Program-made: the position numbers and the translations under genes
The notes under the pieces: generated by a model
Seen by the model: the letters and a program-made list of their open reading frames with translations, nothing else
What the model was told of the DNA's origin: nothing
Database searches by the model: none
Shown here: piece by piece, positions 24,838 through 35,162 of the stretch
How positions within the stretch are numbered: the first letter of the stretch is position 1
Layout: every line of letters begins with the position of its first letter
Source: Derxia lacustris
GTDB lineage: Bacteria > Pseudomonadota > Gammaproteobacteria > Burkholderiales > Burkholderiaceae_E
Length of the DNA stretch: 64,000 nucleotides
Direction of reading: 5' to 3'
Assembly: GCF_002105195.1 (NCBI RefSeq)
Contig: NZ_MUHU01000011.1
Span: 62,001-126,000 of the forward strand

Positions 24838-25797
24838 TCACTGCGCCAGCACGGCAGCGTCGCCGATGCCGGCGCCGGCAGCCTTCTGGCGCACCGAATC
24901 GGCATCGCCCCGCGAGGCGAATGGTCCGGCGCGCAGCCTGATGCGCGGACCGGCGCCGGTGCTGATGGTCTCGGTATAGGTGCTGACGCCGGCGGCGCGC
25001 AACCGCGCTTGCAGCTCTTGCACCTTGGCCTCGGTGGCGAAGGCGCCCATCTGCACCAGGAAGCGGCTCGGCGTGTCGTGAGCAGCGGTCGGCGCCGGCG
25101 CCGGAACGGGCTTGCCTTCGAGCAGCGCGAGCGCGCGCGCGCCGTCGGCCGGCTTGGGCTCGACCCGGGGTTCGGGTTTGGGCTCGGGCTTCGGCTCGGC
25201 ATGCGCCGGCTCGGCGCGCGGGGCTGGGCGGGCGACTTCGGCTGGCCGGGACGGTTCGGCGGGACGGGCCGGCTCGGCCTGACGTTGCAGCGGCTCGGAC
25301 GTGCGCGGTTCGGGGCGGGTGGCCGGCTCGGTTCGCAACGACGGATGTGCCGGCTCCGGCTGCCGGGTCGGCTCGATGGCCGCCGGCGCGCGCTCGGGCG
25401 TGACCGGCGCGACCTCGCGGCTGACGGGCGCCGATGCGACCGGTGCCGATGCAGGGGCCGGCGACGCTGCGGCGGGCGGCTCGGCCGGAACCGGCGCTGG
25501 TGCGGCAGCGCTGCCCAGACCGTTCGGTGCCTCGGCAGGCTGAGCGAGTGCCGGCGCCGTGGCATCGCGCGCGATCTCGATCGGCAGGTCGGGCGCCACC
25601 GGGCGGCGTGCCGATTGCAGCAGCATCGGCAGGCCAATGAATGCCGCGATCACGAGCACGACCGCGCCGATCAGCCGCCGGCGTGCCTTGCGGCGCAGGT
25701 CGAGCAGCGCATCGGCGCTGCTGGCCCGCCCGGAAGCGCGGCGCGGCGCGGGACGCTGGGTGCGGGAATCGGAACGACCGAAGCTGAACAATCCCAT
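24838..25797 (-). CDS. SPOR-domain cell-envelope protein
   Basis: A 319-residue bitopic membrane protein. It has a cytoplasmic N-terminus with basic residues, one membrane helix (about 42-60, IGAVVLVIAAFIGLPMLL), a long Pro/Ala/Glu-rich periplasmic linker, and a C-terminal SPOR domain (about 243-319, RFLVQMGAFATEAKVQELQARL...). SPOR domains bind denuded glycan strands of septal peptidoglycan, so a role in cell division is likely, as for DedD and FtsN. ATG 25797 (MGLFSFG) is chosen over the upstream Met because family members start there. Its place between folC and cvpA matches dedD in E. coli. Confidence 0.88.
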   Translation of the reverse strand: MGLFSFGRSDSRTQRPAPRRASGRASSADALLDLRRKARRRLIGAVVLVIAAFIGLPMLLQSARRPVAPDLPIEIARDATAPALAQPAEAPNGLGSAAAPAPVPAEPPAAASPAPASAPVASAPVSREVAPVTPERAPAAIEPTRQPEPAHPSLRTEPATRPEPRTSEPLQRQAEPARPAEPSRPAEVARPAPRAEPAHAEPKPEPKPEPRVEPKPADGARALALLEGKPVPAPAPTAAHDTPSRFLVQMGAFATEAKVQELQARLRAAGVSTYTETISTGAGPRIRLRAGPFASRGDADSVRQKAAGAGIGDAAVLAQ

Positions 25798-25913
25798 GCG
25801 GGGGTACGCGGAGGAGACGAAACTGGGTGGGGAGAGGCGGCGCCGGATGCGCCTGAACGGCCCCGCTGCCACCGGTCTGGAAGGCCCGACGCCGCGTTGG
25901 ACGCCGGCAAGAC

Positions 25914-27251
25914 TCAGCGTGAACGCGACGCCAAGTCCATCACGCCGCCGACGGTCAGGAAGGAACCGAAGACCAAAATTCTATCACCCTCCCCTGCTGC
26001 GCCCCGGGCAGCTACCCAGGCGGCAGCCGGCGTGGCATGGACGGTGATCGAGTGCTCCCTGTCTTCCGGAAAGCCCTGGGCGCGCAGCACGGCGGCGATT
26101 TCCTCGCCGGTCGCGGCGCGTTCGAGCGGCAGGCTCGTCACATGCCAGTGATCGATGCGCCCCTTCATGCGCGCCACGACGCCGGCGATGTCCTTGTCGC
26201 GCATGCAGCCGAACACCGCGTAGGTGTAGGGATGGAAGGCCATGTGGTCGAGGTTGTCGGCCAGCGCGGCAGCGGCGTGCGGGTTGTGCGCCACGTCGAG
26301 CACGATGGTCGGCTTGCCCGGCAGCACCTGGAAGCGCCCCGGCAGCTCGACCAGCGCGAAGCCGTTGCGGATCGCCTGATTGTTCACCGGCAGCTGCGGC
26401 CGCAGCGCTTCGAGCGCCGCCAGCGCGCCCGAGGCATTGAGCAGCTGATTGGCACCGCGCAGCGCCGGATAGGCCAGCCCCGCCACCTTCATCGCGCGAC
26501 CGCCCCAGGACCATTGCTGCCAGTCGGTCGGGCCGCGCTGGCCGGCGTAGTTGAAGTCGCGGCCGAACAGCCGCAGGTCGGCATCGATCTCGCGCGCATG
26601 GTCGAGCAGGCTTTGCGGCGGCATCGGGTCGCTGCAGATGGCCGGCCGGCCGGTGCGGAAGATGTGCGCCTTCTCGCGGCCGATTTCATCGCGCGTGTCG
26701 CCAAGCCATTCGGCATGGTCGATGTCGATGCTGGTGACGATCGAGCAGTCGGCGTCGAGCACGTTCATGGCATCGAGCCGGCCGCCGAGGCCGATCTCGA
26801 AGATCGCCGCATCCAGCCCCGAGTGCTGGAACAGCCGCATGATCGCCAGCCCGGTGAACTCGAAGTAGGTGAGCGCGGCGGCCGCCTCGCCCTCGCGCGC
26901 GGCCACGGCGGCCCGCGCCGCTTCCACCGCCTCGAACTGCACGACCAATGCGTCGTCGTCGGCCGACTCGCCGTTGATGCGCGCGCGCTCGTTGAAGCGC
27001 AGCAGATGCGGCGAGGTGTGCAGCCCGACCCGGTAGCCCGATTGCAGCAGGATGGCTTCGAGGAAGGCGCAGGTGCTGCCCTTGCCATTGGTGCCGCCGA
27101 CGAGGATGACCGGGCACGCGAAGCCGATGCCGAGTTCATCCTTGACCCGCCGGATGCGGTCGAGCCCGAGTTCTATTTGTTGTTGCGGGCGTTGCGCTTC
27201 GAGCCAGCCGAGCCAGTCGGCGAGCGCGCGGGAGGTGGGTGCGGCAGACAT
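25914..27251 (-). CDS. folC: Dihydrofolate synthase / folylpolyglutamate synthase
   Basis: A 445-residue Mur-ligase-like enzyme that adds glutamate to dihydropteroate and folates. The ATP loop GTNGKGST is at residues 53-60, followed by GYRVGLHTSPHLLRFNERARING and the C-terminal VLDVAHNPHAAAAL. It sits 7 bases after accD, the standard accD-folC order in proteobacteria. Confidence 0.96.
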   Translation of the reverse strand: MSAAPTSRALADWLGWLEAQRPQQQIELGLDRIRRVKDELGIGFACPVILVGGTNGKGSTCAFLEAILLQSGYRVGLHTSPHLLRFNERARINGESADDDALVVQFEAVEAARAAVAAREGEAAAALTYFEFTGLAIMRLFQHSGLDAAIFEIGLGGRLDAMNVLDADCSIVTSIDIDHAEWLGDTRDEIGREKAHIFRTGRPAICSDPMPPQSLLDHAREIDADLRLFGRDFNYAGQRGPTDWQQWSWGGRAMKVAGLAYPALRGANQLLNASGALAALEALRPQLPVNNQAIRNGFALVELPGRFQVLPGKPTIVLDVAHNPHAAAALADNLDHMAFHPYTYAVFGCMRDKDIAGVVARMKGRIDHWHVTSLPLERAATGEEIAAVLRAQGFPEDREHSITVHATPAAAWVAARGAAGEGDRILVFGSFLTVGGVMDLASRSR

Positions 27252-27257
27252 CAGGTG

Positions 27258-28129
<872 letters not shown>

Positions 28130-28133
<4 letters not shown>

Positions 28134-28948
28134 GCGGCGGCCTTGGTGAAAGGTTGGTCGATGGCGGTACGAATTTCGGTCAGCAGGCGCTCTACCGCCG
28201 CCACCGCCTGATCCGCCGGGGTGTTTTCAAGTTCCTGGATGAGCCGGCTGCCGATCACGACAGCGTCGGCCACTTCGGCCACGGCGCGCGCGCTGGCGGC
28301 ATTGCTGATGCCGAAGCCGACGCCAACGGGAATGTTGGCGTGCGCCTTGATCTGCGGAATGCGCGCCGCGACGCTGGCCACGTCGAGCGTGCCGGCGCCG
28401 GTGATGCCCTTGAGGCTCACGTAATAGATGTAGCCCGACGCATGGCTGGCCACGGTCGCGATGCGCGCGTCGGTCGACGTGGGCGCGAGCAGAAAGATCG
28501 GATCGATGCCGGCCTCGCGCATGACGAGCGCGAAGTCCTCGCACTCCTCGGGCGGGTAGTCGACGACCAGCACGCCGTCCACGCCGGCATCCTTGGCCGC
28601 CGCCGCGAACGCGGCCTTGCCCATGTGCTCGATCGGGTTCGCGTAGCCCATCAGCACCACGGGCGTGACCTGGTCCTGAACGCGGAAGGTCTTGGCCATC
28701 GCCAGCACCTGACGCAGGCCCACGCCGTTGGCGATCGCGCGCTCGGTGGCGCGCTGGATCGTCGGACCGTCAGCCATCGGATCGCTGAACGGCACGCCGA
28801 GTTCGATCACGTCGGCACCGGCGCGCGCGAGCGCATGCATCAGCGGCACGGTGATGCCGGGCGTCGGGTCGCCGGCGCAGATGTAGGGAATCAGGCCCTT
28901 GCGGCCCTCGGCGGCGAGCCGCGCGAAACGTTGCTGGATGCGCGACAT
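28130..28948 (-). CDS. trpA: Tryptophan synthase alpha subunit
   Basis: A 272-residue TIM-barrel protein that cleaves indole-3-glycerol phosphate to indole. Catalytic and signature segments are [27 protein letters not shown] (with the catalytic Glu and Asp), [11 protein letters not shown] and [12 protein letters not shown]. It overlaps trpB by ATGA upstream and accD downstream, so the three are coupled. Confidence 0.97.
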
Positions 28949-30195
28949 CAGGCGTCCTTGTTGAATGCTGCGGTGGCTTCGCGGCAGCTGGCGCGGCAGA
29001 AGAATTCCATGCCGCTGCGCTCGGCGACGGTGTGGATGTCCTTGTCGCCGCGGCCCGACAGGTTGACGAGCAGCACCTTGTCCTTGGACAGCGTGGGCGC
29101 GAGCCTGGCCGCGTAGGCGATGGCATGGCTCGATTCGAGCGCCGGGATGATGCCCTCGATGCGGCACAGATCGTGGAAGGCCTTGAGCGCCTCGTCGTCG
29201 GTGGCGCCCACATAGGTGGCGCGGCCGCTGTCCTTGAGCCAGGCGTGTTCGGGGCCGACGCCGGGATAGTCGAGACCGGCGCTGACCGAATGCGTCTCGG
29301 TGATCTGGCCGTTCTCGTCCTGCAGCAGATAGGTGCGGTTGCCGTGCAGCACGCCCGGCGTGCCCATTTGCAGCGAGGCGGCGTGACGCATCGTGGTCAG
29401 GCCGTCGCCGGCGGCTTCGACGCCCACCAGCTTCACGTTCTCGCGCGGGATGTAGTCGTAGAAGATGCCCATCGCATTGCTGCCGCCGCCCACGCAGGCG
29501 ATCACGTAATCGGGATCGCGGCCGACCATCTCGGGCATCTGGGTCAGGCATTCCTTGCCGACCACCGAGTTGAAGTCGCGCACCATCATCGGATAGGGGT
29601 GCGGGCCGGCCACCGTACCGATGATGTAGAAGGTGTTCTCGATGTTGGTCACCCAGTCGCGCATCGCTTCGTTGAGCGCGTCCTTGAGCGTCTTGCTGCC
29701 GCTCTCGACCGGCACCACGGTCGCGCCGAGCAGCTTCATCCGGTACACGTTGGCCGACTGGCGACCGACGTCCTCGCTGCCCATGTAGACCACGCATTCC
29801 ATGCCGTAGCGCGCCGCCACGGTGGCCGTCGCCACGCCATGCTGGCCGGCGCCGGTTTCGGCAATCACGCGCGGCTTGCCCATGCGGCGGGCCAGCAGCG
29901 CCTGGCCGATGGTGTTGTTGACCTTGTGCGCGCCAGTGTGATTGAGGTCTTCGCGCTTCAGATAGATCTGCGCGCCGCCGAGCAGCTCGCTCCAGCGCTT
30001 GGCGTGATAGATCGGGCTCGGCCGGCCGACGAAGTGCTTCAGCTCATTGTTGAATTCGGCGACGAACTCGGGGTCGTGCTGGTAGCGCGCGTAAGCCTGC
30101 TTGAGCTCGTCGAGCGCATGCATGAGCGTTTCGGCGACGAAGGTGCCGCCGTAGGGGCCGAAGTGGCCGCGCTCGTCGGGGTAGTTGTAGGCCAT
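28948..30195 (-). CDS. trpB: Tryptophan synthase beta subunit
   Basis: A 415-residue PLP enzyme that joins indole and serine. It shows [11 protein letters not shown], the PLP lysine K91 in [11 protein letters not shown], the ammonium/indole-site Glu in [11 protein letters not shown] and the phosphate loop GGGSNAMG. It follows trpF after a 135-base gap with no gene and overlaps trpA downstream. Confidence 0.97.
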   Translation of the reverse strand: MAYNYPDERGHFGPYGGTFVAETLMHALDELKQAYARYQHDPEFVAEFNNELKHFVGRPSPIYHAKRWSELLGGAQIYLKREDLNHTGAHKVNNTIGQALLARRMGKPRVIAETGAGQHGVATATVAARYGMECVVYMGSEDVGRQSANVYRMKLLGATVVPVESGSKTLKDALNEAMRDWVTNIENTFYIIGTVAGPHPYPMMVRDFNSVVGKECLTQMPEMVGRDPDYVIACVGGGSNAMGIFYDYIPRENVKLVGVEAAGDGLTTMRHAASLQMGTPGVLHGNRTYLLQDENGQITETHSVSAGLDYPGVGPEHAWLKDSGRATYVGATDDEALKAFHDLCRIEGIIPALESSHAIAYAARLAPTLSKDKVLLVNLSGRGDKDIHTVAERSGMEFFCRASCREATAAFNKDA

Positions 30196-30330
30196 CGTGT
30201 GAGGACTCGGGTGAGGGTCAGGCGGTGATTCGGCAGCGGTCCGGCGGTGCCGGCGGGATGGCCGTCGCAGGCCCGAAGCGGTTCGGGCGCGTCCGGCGGC
30301 GGACGCTGGTTCGCGGGCGGCGGGCCCGGG

Positions 30331-30990
30331 TCAGCCGCGGCGCCAAGCCTCGTCGGCGGCGCGCACGGCGGCAGCGAAGTCGCGCATTTTATCCGCGTCC
30401 TTGATGCCCTTGCTGCGCTCGATGCCGGAGGAGACGTCGACGGCGGCCGGCGCGAGCCGGCGGATGCCTTCGGCCACGTTGGCGGCGTCGAGTCCGCCCG
30501 AAAGAATCAGCGGCCGCGCGAGCGCTGCCGGCACCAGGCTCCAGTCGAAGGTCTTGCCGGCGCCACCGAAGCCGTCGCTGTGCGCATCGAGCAGGATGGC
30601 GCGCGCGCCGGCATGGCGTTGGGCATAGGCGGTCAGGTCGCAGTCGGCGCCGGCAATGCTGCCGTTGGCCATCATGCGCGCCGCCTTGAGCCAGGGATTG
30701 CCGTATTGCTCGCAATCGGCCGGGGCTTCGTCGCCGTGGAATTGCAGGGTCGCGCCGGGCAGCCGATCGAGATAGGCCGCGACCTCGTCGCGGCTGGCGT
30801 TGACGAACAGCAGCACCGGCGTGACGAAGGCCGGCAGCAGCGCGGCCAGTTCGGCGGCGCGCGCCGGGCCGACGAAGCGCGGACTCTTGGCGTAGGCGAC
30901 GAAGCCGATCGCGTCCACGCCGCAATCGACGGCGACGGCGAGGTCTTCTTCACGGGTCAGGCCGCAATACTTGATCCGGGTTCGTGTCAT
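30331..30990 (-). CDS. trpF: Phosphoribosylanthranilate isomerase
   Basis: A 219-residue single-domain TrpF (Amadori rearrangement in tryptophan synthesis). The catalytic cysteine is C9 in IKYCGLT and the catalytic aspartate lies in LLDAHSDGFGG; the phosphate-binding end is VDVSSGIE. Its start overlaps the truA stop by 4 bases (ATGA), giving the truA-trpF-trpB-trpA order typical of betaproteobacteria. Confidence 0.96.
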   Translation of the reverse strand: MTRTRIKYCGLTREEDLAVAVDCGVDAIGFVAYAKSPRFVGPARAAELAALLPAFVTPVLLFVNASRDEVAAYLDRLPGATLQFHGDEAPADCEQYGNPWLKAARMMANGSIAGADCDLTAYAQRHAGARAILLDAHSDGFGGAGKTFDWSLVPAALARPLILSGGLDAANVAEGIRRLAPAAVDVSSGIERSKGIKDADKMRDFAAAVRAADEAWRRG

Positions 30991-31853
30991 GAGCTGGCGG
31001 CCGGCCGTTCCGGGCCGGCGGGATGGGAATGAGGCAGACCGCTCGCAGCTGCCAGGGGTTCCGCACGCCGGGCGCGGTCGGCGGCCATCACCTCGACCAG
31101 ACCGGCCTCGGCGGGGTAATCGACCGATTCGAAATACAGACCCTCGGCAGCGTAGGTAGGCGCGGCGAGCTTGCGGTCGCGCTGCACCAGAAGCTCGCCG
31201 ATCCAGGCCTCGGGCATGCGCCCGCTTCCGACGTAAACGAGACTGCCGACGACATTGCGCACCATGTGATGCAGGAAGGCGCTGGCCGCGATGTGCAGCT
31301 CGACGAACTCGCCGCGCCGCGCCACCGAGACTTCGTACAGCGTCTTGACCGGCGACTTCGCCTGGCATTCCGACGAGCGGAAGCAGGAAAAATCATGCTC
31401 GCCGACCAGCGCCTGCGCGGCGCGATGCATGGCGGCTTCGTCGAGCGGCCGAAAGCACCAGGCCGCATGCCGGCGCAGCAGCGGCGAGCGCAGCGGATGG
31501 TTCCAGATGAGATAGCGGTAATCGCGCCGCACCGCGTCGAAGCGGGCATGGAAGCGGTCGGCGACCGGTGCCATCCAGCGCACGGCGATGTCGTCGGGCA
31601 GCAGCGCATTGAGCCCACGCACCCAGGACGCTGGCGTGCGCTCGACCGGGACATCGCAATGCGCCACCTGACCGCGCGCATGCACGCCGGCATCGGTGCG
31701 CCCCGCGACCACCACCTCGATGCGCCCCGGCAGCGCCACGAAGCGGGCGATCGCCGCTTCGACCGCCACCTGCACCGACGGCAGATCGCGCTGCACCTGC
31801 CAGCCGTGGTAGCCGCCGCCGTCGTACTCGATGCCGAGCGCAATCCTCGGCAT
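30987..31853 (-). CDS. truA: tRNA pseudouridine(38-40) synthase
   Basis: A 288-residue TruA that modifies the anticodon arm of many tRNAs. The catalytic aspartate is D54 in AGRTDAGVHARGQV, with the family start IALGIEYDGGGYHGWQ and the LHHMVRNVVGSL segment. The C-terminal 35 or so residues are a low-complexity extension. It lies between fimV and trpF, a conserved neighbourhood. Confidence 0.96.
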   Translation of the reverse strand: MPRIALGIEYDGGGYHGWQVQRDLPSVQVAVEAAIARFVALPGRIEVVVAGRTDAGVHARGQVAHCDVPVERTPASWVRGLNALLPDDIAVRWMAPVADRFHARFDAVRRDYRYLIWNHPLRSPLLRRHAAWCFRPLDEAAMHRAAQALVGEHDFSCFRSSECQAKSPVKTLYEVSVARRGEFVELHIAASAFLHHMVRNVVGSLVYVGSGRMPEAWIGELLVQRDRKLAAPTYAAEGLYFESVDYPAEAGLVEVMAADRARRAEPLAAASGLPHSHPAGPERPAASS

Positions 31854-31899
31854 CAGCCCGCCTGCCTGCCGCCGCTGGCGGCGCCTTGCGCGCCGACCA

Positions 31900-34800
31900 C
31901 TAGGCCAGCGCCTCCAGCATCTTGCGGGCACGTTCCTTCTGCTCGTCGTCGCCGGCCTGGATCACCTCGTCCAGCAGCTCCTGGGCACCTTCGCGGTCGC
32001 CGATTTCCTGATAGGCGGCAGCGAGGTCGAGCTTGGTGGCCATTTCCTGCTGATGCGGCGACAGCGCGCTGTCGGCGGCACCGGCCGGCGCGATCGACGA
32101 ACCGAAGTCGAGCAACGACGGGAACTCGTCCTTCTCGACCGGCAGCGGCTCGGCCGCCGCGGCCGGTGCCGACGGCGGCAGATCGAGCGCGAGATCGAGT
32201 CCGCCGAGGTCGGCATTGCGGTCGAGCGGCTGGGTCGGCGACGAATCGCCGTAGTCGCGCGCATCGGCCTCGTTGCCGGCCGGCGGCAGCGACAGCTCGA
32301 AATCGATCGGCTCGGCATGCGCCGACGACACCGGTTCGAGCATGGTGGCGGTGCCGTCGTAGGCCGGCGCGTCCAGATCGAAATCGATGGTCGGCGATGC
32401 CACCGGCGGCGCGGCTGCCTCGATGACCTCGGGCGTGTTGACCGCCGGGCTGAAGTCGAGATCGGTCGAGGTCTTGCCGAATTCCGAGTCGTCGGTCGAG
32501 CCGAGATCGAAATCGATCGGCGGAATCTCGCCGACGCTCGGCGCGCTGACTTCCTCGCGCGGCGGCAGCAGCGGCTCGGTCGGCTGGTCGAGGTCGAGAT
32601 CGAAATCGACCGCGACCGGAGCCGGACGCGCGATGTCGTCGGCCAGGCTGGCCGAGGCGGCAGCGAGGCCGACATCCGGCGTGAACGGCACGGTGACCTG
32701 GGGCTCGGCCGGCACTGCCTGCTCGGCACCGCCGAACAGCGGATTGTTCGGATCGAGCGAGCGACCGAGTGCGGCCACCTTGTCCCAGTCCTCGCCGCGT
32801 CCGCCGGTCAGCGAATACAGCTCGCCGGCGGCCGCCTCGAAAGTGGGCAGATCGCGCCGCGAGGCATAGATCTCGAGCAGCTTGGCGCGGATCGCATGCC
32901 GGTCCGGGGCGCTCTTGAGCGCTTCCTTGAGGATTTCCTCGGCCTGGGCGTCGCGGCCGTAGGCGATGTAGACATCGGCCTCGGCGATCGGATCGACCTC
33001 GTTCGAGTCGAGTTGGCCGACCGGCGGCACGAAATTGGAATTGAAGGTCGAGTCGGTGGTGTCGATCGACTGGCCGCCGGTCACGCCGAAGATGGAGTTC
33101 GTCTTCAGATCGCCGCCGGTCAGGATGCTGTCCTGGAACTCGGCGAATTTCTTCTTGCGGCTGCGCTGGAACCAGGCATAGCCACCGAGAGCGGCGAGGA
33201 TGGCGGCGATGCCGCCAAGCGCGACCGGATTGCCGACCGCGTCGAGCAGCGATTCTTCCGGCTCGGGTGCCGGTGCCGGCGGGGGCACGGGCTTGGCGGC
33301 CGGTTCGGGACGCGGCGCCGGCTTGACTTCCTCGGGCTTGGGTGCGGCAGCCTTGGCAGCTTCGGCAGCCTTCTGCGCTTCCGCAGCCTTGGCAGCTTCG
33401 GCGGCTGCCTTGGCGGCTTCCTCCGCCTTGGCTGCATCGGCGGCCTTGGCGGCTTCTGCGGCCTTGGCGGCTTCGGCAGCCTTTGCAGCTTCCGCGGCCT
33501 TCGCGGCTTCGGCAGCCTTTGCAGCTTCCGCGGCCTTGGCCGCTTCTGCCGCCTTCGCAGCTTCGGCGGCCTTGGCAACTTCCGCTGCCTTGGCGGCTTC
33601 CGCCGCCTTCAGCGCTTCGGCGGCCTTCGCAGCCTCGGCTGCCTTGCCGGCCTTTGCCGCATCGGCCGCCTTGGTGGCCTCGGCATCGCGCGTCGCACGG
33701 GTGGCGTCGGCGGTGCGCTGGGCATCGGCCAGCGACTTGTCCTTGCGATCGAGCAATCCCTTCAGGTCGGAGACGTTGCGCTCGAGTTCCTTGACGCGGT
33801 TTTCGGCCTCGCGCAGTGCCTTGTCGCGGGCAGCGATCTCGTCGGCCTTGGCGGCAGCGGCTTCCTTGCCGGCCTGTCCGCCGGTCGCCGCCGCCGACTT
33901 GTCGCCGGGCCGCGCGATCTTGACCTTGTCGCCGGCATCGGCGGCCGGCGCGGACTTGTCCTGCACCAGCGGCGCAACGCTGCCGCTCACCGCGCGGCCG
34001 GTGTCCTGAGCCGGCGCATTCGCCACCGCGGCGCCGGCGATCCGGGACCGGTAGCTCGCGAAATCGGCGGTCTGCGCCAGCACCTCGCGCCGCGCCTCGG
34101 CCTGCGGAATGCCGCTGGCTTCCGCCGCCGACGGCAGCTTGAGCACCGCACCGGTGCGCAGCCGGTTCATGTTCGAGGCGAAGGCATCGGGATTGCTGCG
34201 GAACAGCGCCACCAGCATCTGGTCGAGCGTCGCGCCCGGCGCCAGATTGCTGCGTGCGATCTGACCCAGCGTCTCGCCGCGCTGGACGGTGTGGGCAACG
34301 CCGGCATCGCCAGCAGAAGCGGCCGCGCCATCGCTGGCGGGCGCTCTCGCGGGTGTCGACGACCTTGCCGGCGCAGGCGCCGCTGCGGGCGCCCGGGGTG
34401 CGGCGGCGGCAGGTGCAGGAGCCGGTGCCGGATTCGATTCGGGCAGCGCGCCGACGACGGCAGGCGCCACCGCCTCGGGCGCGCGACCGGTGCGCAGTTC
34501 GGGCGGGTCGAGCAGGAAGGTGTATTCGCGGACGATGCGGCCGGTCGGCCAGGTCATCTCCAGCAGCATGTCGACGAAGGGCTCGTTCACGGCCTGGGTC
34601 GACGTCACGCGGATGATGTTGCGATTGCCGCGCCGGTCGACGGCGAAGCGCAGGCTTTGCAGCGCCGAGGTCATCTCGATGCCGGCCTGCCGGAACGACT
34701 CGGCCGGCGCCATGCGCACGCTAAGCCCTTGCAGATCCTCGGGTGCCAGCGCGCTGATCTCGATTTCGGCACGCAGCGGCTGACCGAGCGCCGACTGCAC

Positions 34801-34941
34801 CGTGAGCCGGCCGAGCGACGCCGCCTGGGCATCGATGGCGGCAGCGCTGCCGAAACCGATGGCGAGCGCGAGAACGACGAGTCTGGCGATGCGGCGGGGC
34901 TTGCTGGGCAGCGATCCGACCACCGGACGCCGCTGGATCAT
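31900..34941 (-). CDS. fimV: FimV-family polar/pilus-associated peptidoglycan-binding protein
   Basis: A 1,013-residue FimV-like protein. It has a signal segment (about 17-38), the FimV N-terminal domain (ASLGRLTVQSALGQPLRAEIEISAL ... FLLDPPEL), a LysM domain (about 205-265, HTVQRGETLGQIARSN), a coiled coil, a very regular AAEAAK-type repeat (about 427-533), one membrane helix (about 568-590), and an acidic cytoplasmic tail. The tail ends in the conserved FimV C-terminal motif (KLDLAAAYQEIGDREGAQELLDEV). Homologs organise type IV pili and polar signalling. The ATG at 34941 follows GGAGG; longer readings upstream run over a likely promoter. Confidence 0.9.
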   Translation of the reverse strand: MIQRRPVVGSLPSKPRRIARLVVLALAIGFGSAAAIDAQAASLGRLTVQSALGQPLRAEIEISALAPEDLQGLSVRMAPAESFRQAGIEMTSALQSLRFAVDRRGNRNIIRVTSTQAVNEPFVDMLLEMTWPTGRIVREYTFLLDPPELRTGRAPEAVAPAVVGALPESNPAPAPAPAAAAPRAPAAAPAPARSSTPARAPASDGAAASAGDAGVAHTVQRGETLGQIARSNLAPGATLDQMLVALFRSNPDAFASNMNRLRTGAVLKLPSAAEASGIPQAEARREVLAQTADFASYRSRIAGAAVANAPAQDTGRAVSGSVAPLVQDKSAPAADAGDKVKIARPGDKSAAATGGQAGKEAAAAKADEIAARDKALREAENRVKELERNVSDLKGLLDRKDKSLADAQRTADATRATRDAEATKAADAAKAGKAAEAAKAAEALKAAEAAKAAEVAKAAEAAKAAEAAKAAEAAKAAEAAKAAEAAKAAEAAKAAEAAKAADAAKAEEAAKAAAEAAKAAEAQKAAEAAKAAAPKPEEVKPAPRPEPAAKPVPPPAPAPEPEESLLDAVGNPVALGGIAAILAALGGYAWFQRSRKKKFAEFQDSILTGGDLKTNSIFGVTGGQSIDTTDSTFNSNFVPPVGQLDSNEVDPIAEADVYIAYGRDAQAEEILKEALKSAPDRHAIRAKLLEIYASRRDLPTFEAAAGELYSLTGGRGEDWDKVAALGRSLDPNNPLFGGAEQAVPAEPQVTVPFTPDVGLAAASASLADDIARPAPVAVDFDLDLDQPTEPLLPPREEVSAPSVGEIPPIDFDLGSTDDSEFGKTSTDLDFSPAVNTPEVIEAAAPPVASPTIDFDLDAPAYDGTATMLEPVSSAHAEPIDFELSLPPAGNEADARDYGDSSPTQPLDRNADLGGLDLALDLPPSAPAAAAEPLPVEKDEFPSLLDFGSSIAPAGAADSALSPHQQEMATKLDLAAAYQEIGDREGAQELLDEVIQAGDDEQKERARKMLEALA
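33342..33660. repeat. Tandem hexapeptide-coding repeat inside fimV
   Basis: About 320 bases code (minus strand) for some fifteen near-perfect AAEAAK units. The 18-base repeats differ mostly in third codon positions, so the amino acid pattern is under stronger constraint than the DNA. The segment should form a long stiff alanine-rich helix before the membrane helix, and its length is likely to vary between strains. Confidence 0.85.
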
Positions 34942-35035
34942 GGTCGCCTCCGGTTCGTCATCGGAACGAACGCCGGGAAACGAAGATGCACTGATCGAAC
35001 CCACGACCACCCCTAAGCTTGTTACGAATTTTTCG

Positions 35036-35064
35036 AAGTTAGCATCAGGCATGTGCCCGGGCAA
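35036..35064 (-). promoter_or_regulatory. Possible extended -10 promoter of fimV
   Basis: In the 221-base gap between asd and fimV the minus strand has TTGCCC (35064-35059), a 17-base spacer ending in TGC, and TAACTT (35041-35036), an extended -10 arrangement. The predicted start is about 90 bases before the fimV ATG. The hexamers are imperfect. Confidence 0.35.
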
Positions 35065-35162
35065 GCGATGGCGGTCAAGCCATCTCTCGTCCGGATTTAC
35101 CTGCGGAATGCAGCGAATTTGTGCTCATTCCGCGTGCCGATGTTTGCCTTGCCTCGATGCCG

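Noticed and set aside
30196..30330. A small gene in the trpF-trpB gap
   Set aside because: No start with a ribosome-binding site and no frame with protein-like composition in the 135 bases.
33200..34009. Long antisense reading frame rich in Ala-Ser-Ala across the fimV repeat
   Set aside because: It is the mirror of the AAEAAK codons in a GC-rich gene. The fimV frame has domains and a ribosome-binding site; the mirror frame has neither.
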